A stretch of 11,098 bases of DNA, from NCBI GenBank assembly GCA_028293055.1, contig JAQGLD010000086.1, forward strand, positions 1 through 11,098. The letters are read 5' to 3'. Below, piece after piece: positions 1 through 5,998 of this stretch; position 1 is the first letter of the stretch; the number at the start of each line of letters is the position of its first letter. A model generated the notes under the pieces. The model was not told where the DNA came from, made no database searches, and saw only the letters and a list, made by a program, of their open reading frames with translations. The DNA is from Alphaproteobacteria bacterium. GTDB taxonomy: Bacteria > Pseudomonadota > Alphaproteobacteria > Sphingomonadales > Sphingomonadaceae. A program made the translations under genes and the position numbers.

Positions 1-249
1 GCGGTGAAATTCTACTCCGAGGCGCTCAAGCTCGAGCCCAATGACGTAAATGCGCTCTCCGGCCAGGGCGAGGCGCTCGTCCAGCGCGGCGCGGTCGAGA
101 AAGCGAAGCAGAACCTGACCAAGATCCGGACTTTGTGCCACGGCGCCTGTCCCCAGGCGACCACACTCGCGGCTTTGATCGCCAAGGGTCCACCCCCCGA
201 AGTGCTGACCGCGCAGCGCCCGGATGTGCCGGCGGCGCACGAGAATTAG
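1..249 (+). CDS. Tetratricopeptide-repeat protein, C-terminal part (5' end outside window)
   Basis: The frame is open from base 1 and ends at TAG 247-249, giving 82 visible residues. The visible start is not the gene start, because no stop precedes it and the sequence begins inside a repeat. Residues 1-15 look like the second helix of one TPR (A-x3-Y-x-x-A-L-x-L-x-P-x-D) and residues 16-42 like the next repeat (A-L-x-x-x-G-E-A-L then A-x-x-x-L). After the repeats comes a C-x3-C-P element (Cys46, Cys50), then a short Ala/Pro-rich tail. TPR proteins are protein-interaction scaffolds. A CxxxC segment after the last repeat is common in small alphaproteobacterial TPR proteins, but I cannot assign a partner. 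It is convergent with rsmA and is followed at once by a terminator-like hairpin. The family call is fairly sure; the specific function is unknown. Confidence 0.72.
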   Translation, partial: AVKFYSEALKLEPNDVNALSGQGEALVQRGAVEKAKQNLTKIRTLCHGACPQATTLAALIAKGPPPEVLTAQRPDVPAAHEN

Positions 250-283
250 GACTTCGCCTCCGAAGTCCAATTCGCACTTTTGG
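244..283 (+). terminator. Intrinsic terminator of the TPR gene
   Basis: A perfect 8-bp stem (GGACTTCG at 249-256, CGAAGTCC at 261-268) closes a CCTC loop. It can be extended by AATT/AATT (244-247 with 269-272) if A248 is bulged. The hairpin begins on the last base of the TPR stop codon, and a short T run (278-281) lies a few bases after the stem. The stem is good, but the T run is short and displaced, so efficiency is uncertain. Confidence 0.55.
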
Positions 284-290
284 TCATTCT

Positions 291-333
291 CGCGAAAGCG
301 GAAATCCCGCCGTCTCGCAGCCCCGCTTTCGCG
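291..333. repeat. REP-like imperfect palindromic element
   Basis: Two perfectly complementary 11-base arms, CGCGAAAGCGG (291-301) and CCGCTTTCGCG (323-333), flank a 21-nt loop. The left side reads as GTCATTCTCGCGAAAGCGG. This resembles the dispersed GTCATTCCCGCG-type repeats I know from sphingomonad and other GC-rich proteobacterial intergenic regions, here with substitutions. It lies between the converging TPR and rsmA genes, 17 bp past the rsmA stop, so it could also end or protect the lptD-surA-pdxA-rsmA transcript. There is no T run on the rsmA side. The inverted repeat is seen directly; membership of a dispersed family is inference. Confidence 0.5.
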
Positions 334-349
334 GCCATGCAGTGCAAGC

Positions 350-1192
350 CTAGCTTGAAACGTCACGTTGATTTCCGTCGATCGCTCGGGCGATCGCGAC
401 GAATTCCGCTATCTGGAGAGTTTCGGCGCGCCGCGTGGGGTCGATGGCGAGAGTCTCGAGCGCGGCCAGGGCGCCAGGCAGCGTCTTGAGGCTCTGGCGC
501 AGCATCTTCCGGCGCTGGCCGAAAGCGGCTCCGGTCAGGCTCTCCAGCGTCTTCGCCTTGACTCCCGGCGGTGCATCCGTCGGAACGATATGGACCACTG
601 CCGACATCACCTTGGGCGGCGGCACGAAAGCCGATCGGTGCACCTTCATCGCGATTCGCGGAGTGGAGCGCCATTGGGCGAGCACCGCCAGGCGCCCGTA
701 AGCGGAAGTGTCCGGACGCGCCACGATCCGCTCGGCGACCTCGAGCTGGAACATCAGGGTCAGCGACGCCCACCAGGGCGGCCACGATTCGCCGCCGAGC
801 CAGCGGACGAGCAGTGCGGTTCCGACATTGTAGGGCAGGTTGGCTGCGACATGGCCCCCACGGCCGACCGATTTTTCCTCGTCCACGGCGAGCGCATCGC
901 CTTCTATCAGCTCGAGCCGCCCGTCCGAAGCCGCAGCGACCTCCGCGAGCGCCGGGAGGCAGCGCCGATCGCGCTCGACCGCTACCACTTTGGCACCGGC
1001 GCGGAGCAAGGCGCGGGTCAGTCCCCCCGGACCCGGACCGACCTCGTAGACAATTTGCCCCGCAAGGTTGCCGGGCACGCGTGCGATCCGGTCGAGCAAT
1101 TGCTCGTCGAGAAGGAAATTCTGACCGAGGGCCTTGGAAGCGTTGAGCCCGTGCCGCGCGATCACCTCGCGCAGCGGCGGCAGGTCGTTCAT
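350..1192 (-). CDS. rsmA: 16S rRNA (adenine(1518)-N6/adenine(1519)-N6)-dimethyltransferase
   Basis: RsmA (KsgA) uses S-adenosylmethionine to dimethylate two adjacent adenines in the helix 45 loop of 16S rRNA, a late 30S maturation step. The product is 280 residues, near the usual 270-280. Visible motifs are the N-terminal K-A-L-G-Q-N-F-L signature (20-27), SAM motif [11 protein letters not shown] (50-59), the acidic V-E-R-D (72-75), G-D-A (98-100), catalytic motif IV N-L-P-Y-N (118-122), and the C-terminal F-V-P-P-P-K-V and R-R-K-M-L-R elements. I chose ATG 1192-1190 over an upstream in-frame codon at 1216 because it gives the standard N-terminus, has CAGGG just upstream, and overlaps the pdxA stop as ATGA (4 nt), which suggests translational coupling. 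It is the last gene of the operon; no apaG follows. Loss of RsmA is the classic cause of kasugamycin resistance. Confidence 0.96.
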   Translation of the reverse strand: MNDLPPLREVIARHGLNASKALGQNFLLDEQLLDRIARVPGNLAGQIVYEVGPGPGGLTRALLRAGAKVVAVERDRRCLPALAEVAAASDGRLELIEGDALAVDEEKSVGRGGHVAANLPYNVGTALLVRWLGGESWPPWWASLTLMFQLEVAERIVARPDTSAYGRLAVLAQWRSTPRIAMKVHRSAFVPPPKVMSAVVHIVPTDAPPGVKAKTLESLTGAAFGQRRKMLRQSLKTLPGALAALETLAIDPTRRAETLQIAEFVAIARAIDGNQRDVSS

Positions 1193-2175
1193 CCCTGGGC
1201 GATGCGCTGGGCGCATTCCGCCGCCATCACCAGCGCGGCGATCATCGCGCCCGGATTGGCCTGGTTATTGCCTGCGATCGCGAAGGCGGTGCCATGATCC
1301 GGCGAGGTTCGGACGATCGGAAGGCCAAGCGTCATATTGACCCCCTCGTCGAAATGGATCGTCTTGAGCGGGATCAGGGCCTGATCGTGATAGAGGCACA
1401 AGGCGGCGTCGTAGGTCTCCCGCATGCGCGGGTGGAACATCGTGTCGGCCGCGAACGGGCCGCTGATTTCGGCATCCTCCTCGCGAAGGCGCTCGATGGC
1501 AGGGATAACCATCTCGATTTCCTCGCGCCCGAGCGCGCCGCTCTCCCCGGCATGAGGATTGAGGCCGGCGACCGCGATACGCGGCCGCTCGATTCCGAAC
1601 TGGCGCTTGAGCCCGCGGATTGTGGTCCTGCCCTTGGCTACGATCAGCTCGATCGAGAGCAGGTCGTGCACCTCGCGCAAGGCGACATGAGTGGTGACCG
1701 GGACCGTCTTCAGGGTCGGGCCGGCGAGCATCATCGCGACCATGCCGCCGGCCATGCCGCACCGTTCGGCGATGAATTCGGTCTGACCGGAATGGGTGAA
1801 GCCGATCGCGTAGAGCTGCGACTTGCTCACCGGTGCGGTGATCAGCGCGGAAGCGGCGTTGGAGCGGGTGAGGCCAACCGCGAGCTCGAGCGCATGGAGC
1901 GCGGTACGCGCGCCTTCGAGCGTCGGCTGGCCGGGAAGGATGGAATCGCTGCCGTCGATCCGGATTACCGGGAGCGCCTCGTCGAAGACGTGGCTGGCCT
2001 CGTCCGGATCGGAGATGGTGCGGATCGGTCCGCTCCACACCGCCGACAGCGATTCCGGCATCCCGACCGCGAAGAACGGCGCGAGTCCTTCCTCGCGTCG
2101 GCGTTCCCAGGCCTTGGCGGCGATTTCCGGCCCGATCCCAGCGGGGTCTCCGAGGGCGAGGGCGAGTGGCTTCAT
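1189..2175 (-). CDS. pdxA: 4-hydroxythreonine-4-phosphate dehydrogenase
   Basis: PdxA oxidises 4-phosphohydroxy-L-threonine with NAD(P); the product decarboxylates to 3-amino-1-hydroxyacetone phosphate, which PdxJ joins to deoxyxylulose phosphate to make pyridoxine phosphate. The enzyme is a cytosolic, metal-dependent dimer. The 328-residue length is normal for the family. Seen in the sequence are the N-terminal G-D-P-A-G-I-G-P-E (9-17), T-A-P-V-S-K (113-118), and three histidines in the positions expected for metal ligands: His163 (T-T-H-V-A), His208 (N-P-H-A-G-E) and His263 ([10 protein letters not shown]). The C-terminal T-S-P-D-H-G-T-A is also present. ATG 2175 lies 16 bp after the surA stop. 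I see no strong Shine-Dalgarno sequence there, so translation probably depends partly on ribosomes finishing surA. Its stop overlaps the rsmA start. Confidence 0.97.
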   Translation of the reverse strand: MKPLALALGDPAGIGPEIAAKAWERRREEGLAPFFAVGMPESLSAVWSGPIRTISDPDEASHVFDEALPVIRIDGSDSILPGQPTLEGARTALHALELAVGLTRSNAASALITAPVSKSQLYAIGFTHSGQTEFIAERCGMAGGMVAMMLAGPTLKTVPVTTHVALREVHDLLSIELIVAKGRTTIRGLKRQFGIERPRIAVAGLNPHAGESGALGREEIEMVIPAIERLREEDAEISGPFAADTMFHPRMRETYDAALCLYHDQALIPLKTIHFDEGVNMTLGLPIVRTSPDHGTAFAIAGNNQANPGAMIAALVMAAECAQRIAQG

Positions 2176-2191
2176 CAGGGGAGCCGGCCCA

Positions 2192-3550
2192 TCAACGATA
2201 ATCGATCACGGCGTCGCGCCGGAGATCCCGCAAATAGCGGCGCGCGCGCATGTTGACCCGTTCCTCCGCGAGCTGGTTGTAGATCTGGTCGTAGGACACG
2301 GCTGGCGCCGCGGGCGGATCGTCGCGGCCGCACAGCACCAGGACGCTGACCCGATCCTGGGCGGAGCCAAAGGGCTGGGTGGCCTGGCCGACACTGAGGC
2401 CGAGCAATGCGGTCTGCAGCGGCGTCGGCAGGTCGCGAACCTTATACTGGTCGTTGGTGATCACTTCGCCTCCGACCTTGGCCGCAGCGGCATCCGCGCC
2501 TCCGCAGCCGCCCATATGCTGGGTGACCTCGACCAGGTGCTTGATCTTAGGCTCGGTCTCGGCGCGCGGCGTGTTCGCCGGAAAGTTGAGCACGACCTGC
2601 TTGAGGCTGAGCACCGCGTCGCGCGGATCGGCGGTCAGCACCTGCCTCTTGTCCTCGACCGCACTGATCGAGAAGCCGCCGGGAATGGCGATCGGCTGGC
2701 TCACCGAACCGACCGGAAGGCCGCGGACCGCCGCGGCCAGCGCGTCGGGCAATTGCTCCGCGCGCACCCAGCCGAGATCGCCGCCGACCGCTGCGGTCGA
2801 GGCTTCGGAGAACTGACGGGCATATTGAGCGAACGGCGCTCCGCCGCGAAGCTGCTCTAGGATTCGGCTGGCATTGGCCTGGACCTGTGCCGCATTCTCC
2901 GGGGTCGCCGACAGGAAAATCTCGGAGACCTTGAATTCCTCGGTCCCGCGCGAGGCGTTGAGCCGCTCGATGACCGACTTCACTTCCTCTTCGCTGATAT
3001 TGACGAACGGCTCGATCTGGGCGTGCTGGAGGCGGCTCCAGGCGATCTCGCCGCGTATCTGCTGCTTGAATGCGGTTTCCGACGATCCGTTCGCCCGCAG
3101 ATAGGCGGTGAACTGGCGCGGCGTCTGGTTGATCGTCTGCGCGTAGCGCGCGAAATAGGAATCCACGTCCTTCTCGTCGATCTTGATGTCCTTGGCAGTT
3201 GCCGCCTGCATCTGAAGGACTTCGTCGACGATGTTGCGGAGCACCTGCTGGCGCAGCAGCTGGAGCTGGTCCGGCGGGACCTGCTGGCTCTGATTGGCCA
3301 TCAGGATCAAGGCGACTCGCTGGTCGACGTCGGTTCCGGTGATCACGGTGCCGTTGACGATCGCGGTCGCCTTGCGGATGTTCGGATTTTCATCGCCGAA
3401 GAATTGCGGGTTCGCAGGAATCTTGAGGTTGGATTCGATCGGCAGGGTCGGCGCCGCCGCCGGTGCCGCACCGGTCTGCGCGATCGCCGTCGCGGCCGTC
3501 ACGGTGCCGGCGACAAGCAGCGCAGCTCCGTGGAAAATACCGAGCTTCAT
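2192..3550 (-). CDS. surA: SurA-like periplasmic chaperone / peptidylprolyl isomerase family protein
   Basis: SurA carries unfolded outer-membrane proteins, LptD among them, across the periplasm to the BAM complex. The product is 452 residues. A Sec signal peptide covers about residues 1-25 (hydrophobic core, then A-I-A-Q), followed by a Pro/Ala linker. The SurA N-terminal helical domain begins near 60 (A-T-A-I-V-N-G-T-V-I-T) and runs to about 200. Parvulin-like domain 1 is about 206-302, with G-G-D-L-G-W (256-261); a diverged domain 2 is about 314-410; a C-terminal helix follows. The histidines usual in parvulin active sites are missing from both domains (V-S-E-I-F-L and G-G-F-S-I-S in domain 1), so chaperone activity seems likelier than isomerase activity. 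Cys349 and Cys407 are the only cysteines. Of two adjacent ATGs, I chose 3550 because GGAGGA (3559-3554) lies too close to 3553. A much longer frame upstream lacks a signal peptide and overlaps lptD. The gene lies 55 bp after lptD. Confidence 0.93.
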   Translation of the reverse strand: MKLGIFHGAALLVAGTVTAATAIAQTGAAPAAAPTLPIESNLKIPANPQFFGDENPNIRKATAIVNGTVITGTDVDQRVALILMANQSQQVPPDQLQLLRQQVLRNIVDEVLQMQAATAKDIKIDEKDVDSYFARYAQTINQTPRQFTAYLRANGSSETAFKQQIRGEIAWSRLQHAQIEPFVNISEEEVKSVIERLNASRGTEEFKVSEIFLSATPENAAQVQANASRILEQLRGGAPFAQYARQFSEASTAAVGGDLGWVRAEQLPDALAAAVRGLPVGSVSQPIAIPGGFSISAVEDKRQVLTADPRDAVLSLKQVVLNFPANTPRAETEPKIKHLVEVTQHMGGCGGADAAAAKVGGEVITNDQYKVRDLPTPLQTALLGLSVGQATQPFGSAQDRVSVLVLCGRDDPPAAPAVSYDQIYNQLAEERVNMRARRYLRDLRRDAVIDYR

Positions 3551-3553
3551 CAT

Positions 3554-3559
3554 TCCTCC
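3554..3559 (-). promoter_or_regulatory. Shine-Dalgarno site of surA
   Basis: GGAGGA on the minus strand is the strongest ribosome binding site in this operon. It is followed by tandem ATG codons at 3553 and 3550. GGAGG is 1 nt from the first ATG and 4 nt from the second, which favours the second ATG and the compact signal peptide M-K-L-G-I-F. It implies that surA is translated independently of lptD. Confidence 0.6.
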
Positions 3560-3567
3560 GATATAAG

Positions 3568-3586
3568 CAGGCAGACAAAATGCCTG
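3568..3586 (-). other. Small inverted repeat in the lptD-surA spacer
   Basis: CAGGCA (3568-3573) and TGCCTG (3581-3586) form a perfect 6-bp dyad around a 7-nt A-rich (T-rich on the transcript) loop. It lies in the 55-bp gap between the lptD stop and the surA start, about 8 nt before the surA Shine-Dalgarno site. It could be a weak mRNA hairpin affecting surA translation or transcript processing, or it could be chance. No T run follows, so it does not look like a terminator. Confidence 0.3.
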
Positions 3587-3605
3587 AATCTTGCTGAACC
3601 CAAGC

Positions 3606-5846
3606 TTAGCGACCCAGATTCTTGAAGGCCACCCGCAACGCGAAAGTGTTGCCGCGCCGGAAATCCCCGGCGGTGTCATAGTCGCGCCGCCAGGTAAGGC
3701 CAATCTCTATGCAATTATCCTCGTAGCTGACCCCGACGCGGTGGCGGATCGGCTCGAAGCCGTCGGCGACCGAGAGCGGATCCTCCTTGGCATCGGTCAG
3801 ATCGATCACGGTCGAACCGAAGATCGACCAGTAGCGGGCGAAGCGGATCCGCCCGCCGAGCCGGATTTCCTCGCGGTCGCGCAGATCCTCGATCGCCGGG
3901 TCGATATTGCGGTTGAGCCGGAGATAGCCGATCGTCGCATAGGTCTGGTGCCCGCCGACGACCGCGTCGATCTCCGCCCGGCGAATGGCGAAATTGTCCT
4001 TGTCGATTCGGTAGCGGCCGGTGAAGCTGACGAGGTGGCCGAACTTGACCGTGGTGCGGCCGACCACGTCGGAGAACCGGTCGGCGAGGCCGGTGCCCTG
4101 CGGCAGGATGCTCGGTTTCTGGTTCAGCCGGTAGCTCTGGCCGAGATTCGTCGAGATCGAGACTCCCGGAAGGTCCAGCCCATAGTCGAACCCGTAAGTG
4201 ACTCTCGGCCCGTCCTCCCAGCGGTCGTAGCCGGGGAAGCGGTTGAGCGCGAACAGGTTGGAATCCTCGAGATCGACCGAGCGCGCATCCTCGTTCGGGA
4301 TCGACAGATTCTTGGTCGGCGGCGAGGCGACGATCTGAAGCCTGGGGGTGAGGTGCTGGGTGCCGCCGAACGCCGGGCCGATCAGCGGCCAGCGCAGCTC
4401 AGCGGCGAGCGCTGCGATCGCGCGAGTCTCCCAGCCCGGCTGGCCGCGATAGGCCACGGTCGGAGTGAGGTCGGTCTGGCCGGTATGGTAGATGTCGGCG
4501 CGCGCGAAGCCGGTGAGCAGCAGTTCCTGTCCCCAGGGGGTCAGGCTGCGCCGATCCCAGCGCGCGGAGACAAAGGCCCGTTGGGTGTCCTGACCCTCCC
4601 GGCGGAGGATGGCCACGCTGTTGGCCTGGAGCTCGATCTTGCCGTTCCAGACCGGGTCGTCGATGCGCCAGCGCGCATCGATCGCCGGCAAAGCGAAAGG
4701 TTGCTGACCGCTGACATCGGTGGTCCGCAGGCCTTCGAAGGCCCAGCCGGCGATCGAGATGTAGCTGTTCTCGTCGATGCGCTCGGCTTCGACGACGGAG
4801 CGAAGCCGCGTGTCGCGAGAGATGTCGTAGCGGCGCAGGAAGGTGCGGTCGGTCGTATAGCGTCCCGATGCGGTGATGCTCCACAGCGGATCGAGCTGGA
4901 GCCGGCCATTGCCCTCAAGATAGAAACGTAGATTCTTTTTGGGATCGGCAGCGCTGTTGGTCGGGTCGAGGCTCGAACCGTAGGTGAGGAATCCGCCGAG
5001 CTGAAAGGCGCCGCGGCCGGTCAACTGGCGATAGCTGCCCTCGATGGCCGGAAGCACTCCGGTATAGATGTGGGGTGTGATCGTGGCGTCGCGATTGGGC
5101 GCCAAGCGAACATAGTAAGGTGTCGCTACCTCGAAGCCGTTGCGCGAGCTGAGGCGGACCACCGGGACCAGGAAGCCGCTGCTGCTGCCGCCCTCGGAGC
5201 CGTCGGGATGCGAGAACCAGGGCAGAGCGAGGATCGGCATTCCGAGGAAATCGAACGTCGCATGCTGGTAGCTGATCCGGTGCTTGACCGGATCGTGGAG
5301 CACCTTGACCGCTGTGATCTGCCAGGTCGGTGTCTTCGGGCAGCCATCGTCGTCGAGCACTGGACAGGGTGAGTAGGTTGCCTGCTCCAGGGTGGTATAA
5401 CCGTCCTTGCGCACCGCCTTGGTCGCCGCCAGCCTGCCGCCGTCGGCGAGGACGAGCAGCATGTTGTCGATGACTCCGTCCTTCAGGTCGTTGGTGAGCA
5501 GGACATCGTCGCCATAGACCGTGTCCCCCTGGGGATTCACCACGCGAACATTGCCGATCGCCCGGACCTCGTCGGTCTTGCGGTTCCAGGCGACGCTGTC
5601 CGCCCGCAGGTGGTTGCCCTGGCTCAGCATCCGGACTTCGCCGACCGCGGTGACGATCTCGTTGTCGCTGTCATAGCTGAGCTGACTGGCGCTGAAATCG
5701 ACCTGGCGCGGAGCATCGGCCGGGCCCGCGGCGGCCGGAGGCGGCGCCTGCTGCTGGGGCTTGGGCTCGACCTGCTGCGCCGCGGCCGGCGCCGCAAGGA
5801 TCAGCAAGGGCAGCGCGGTGAGGCAGATGAAGTTCAGTTTTTTCAC
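3606..5846 (-). CDS. lptD: LPS-assembly protein LptD (OstA/Imp)
   Basis: LptD is the outer-membrane beta-barrel which, with the lipoprotein LptE, moves lipopolysaccharide from the LptA bridge to the cell surface. The product is 746 residues. A signal peptide spans about 1-23 (M-K-K-L-N-F then a Leu/Ile-rich core, A-A-A-Q), followed by a Gln/Pro/Ala linker (24-47). An OstA/LptA-like beta-jellyroll domain covers about 48-155 (V-D-F-S-A-S-Q-L-S-Y; G-D-D-V-L-L-T). The rest, from about 200, is the LptD barrel, ending in F-K-N-L-G-R. Mature cysteines are Cys161 and Cys169 near the domain junction and Cys712 near the C-terminus, unlike the four of E. coli. I chose GTG 5846 because it puts a proper signal peptide at the N-terminus; the frame runs back to a TTG at 5939 but those added residues are Arg-rich. 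GGCGGGAA just upstream may act as the ribosome site. This is the first gene of the lptD-surA-pdxA-rsmA operon and is divergent from pepA. Confidence 0.95.
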   Translation of the reverse strand: MKKLNFICLTALPLLILAAPAAAQQVEPKPQQQAPPPAAAGPADAPRQVDFSASQLSYDSDNEIVTAVGEVRMLSQGNHLRADSVAWNRKTDEVRAIGNVRVVNPQGDTVYGDDVLLTNDLKDGVIDNMLLVLADGGRLAATKAVRKDGYTTLEQATYSPCPVLDDDGCPKTPTWQITAVKVLHDPVKHRISYQHATFDFLGMPILALPWFSHPDGSEGGSSSGFLVPVVRLSSRNGFEVATPYYVRLAPNRDATITPHIYTGVLPAIEGSYRQLTGRGAFQLGGFLTYGSSLDPTNSAADPKKNLRFYLEGNGRLQLDPLWSITASGRYTTDRTFLRRYDISRDTRLRSVVEAERIDENSYISIAGWAFEGLRTTDVSGQQPFALPAIDARWRIDDPVWNGKIELQANSVAILRREGQDTQRAFVSARWDRRSLTPWGQELLLTGFARADIYHTGQTDLTPTVAYRGQPGWETRAIAALAAELRWPLIGPAFGGTQHLTPRLQIVASPPTKNLSIPNEDARSVDLEDSNLFALNRFPGYDRWEDGPRVTYGFDYGLDLPGVSISTNLGQSYRLNQKPSILPQGTGLADRFSDVVGRTTVKFGHLVSFTGRYRIDKDNFAIRRAEIDAVVGGHQTYATIGYLRLNRNIDPAIEDLRDREEIRLGGRIRFARYWSIFGSTVIDLTDAKEDPLSVADGFEPIRHRVGVSYEDNCIEIGLTWRRDYDTAGDFRRGNTFALRVAFKNLGR

Positions 5847-5882
5847 ATTTCCCGCCACAGGAGCACGCGCGACCCGGCGCCG

Positions 5883-5911
5883 CCTATCGCACCGGATCGG
5901 ACCCGCTGCAA
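5883..5911 (-). promoter_or_regulatory. Candidate sigma-70-type promoter of the lptD operon
   Basis: On the minus strand, TTGCAG (5911-5906) and GATAGG (5888-5883) are separated by 17 nt. They match the -35 and -10 consensus moderately. Transcription would start near 5876, giving a leader of about 30 nt to the lptD GTG at 5846. It is the best-spaced candidate I can find in the 152-bp divergent gap. The match is partial and untested. Confidence 0.3.
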
Positions 5912-5917
5912 TGGCAC

Positions 5918-5933
5918 AGCCAATCTCTTGGCT
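5918..5933. promoter_or_regulatory. Dyad in the lptD/pepA divergent region
   Basis: AGCCAA (5918-5923), TCTC, TTGGCT (5928-5933) is a perfect 6-bp inverted repeat with a 4-nt spacer. It lies between the candidate lptD -35 (5906-5911) and the candidate pepA -35 (5934-5939), touching the latter. That position would suit an operator acting on both promoters. I cannot name a regulator, and a 6-bp dyad can arise by chance. Confidence 0.3.
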
Positions 5934-5961
5934 TTGCAACCGGCTGAGCCTTGCCTACAGG
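5934..5961 (+). promoter_or_regulatory. Weak candidate promoter of pepA
   Basis: TTGCAA (5934-5939) and TACAGG (5956-5961) are spaced 16 nt apart. The first matches TTGACA at four of six positions; the second keeps only T-A-x-A of TATAAT. A start near 5968 would leave about 30 nt before the pepA ATG. Offered only because the divergent gap must hold a pepA promoter. Confidence 0.22.
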
Positions 5962-5998
5962 GCAGGTTGACGATTTCACCGACGGAGTCCCATTTTCC

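Noticed and set aside
368..1297. A 309-codon plus-strand frame opposite rsmA
   Set aside because: It is antisense to rsmA, whose methyltransferase motifs are complete. The translation is low-complexity and Arg-rich.
1294..2860. Two long overlapping plus-strand frames (1294-2256 and 1823-2860) opposite pdxA and surA
   Set aside because: They mirror the codon bias of pdxA and surA, overlap each other, and show no recognisable motif.
3551..3703. A 51-residue N-terminal extension of SurA
   Set aside because: It would bury the signal peptide and overlap the 3' end of lptD, while GGAGGA and ATG at 3550 give a normal start.
3591..4931. A 446-codon open frame on the plus strand, opposite lptD
   Set aside because: It is antisense to an unmistakable LptD. 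The translation is Arg/Asp/Val-rich without domains, and long antisense frames are expected in GC-rich genes where codons end in G or C.
5847..5939. A 31-residue extension of LptD from a TTG codon
   Set aside because: The added residues are Arg-rich and would place the signal peptide internally; GTG 5846 gives a standard exported protein.
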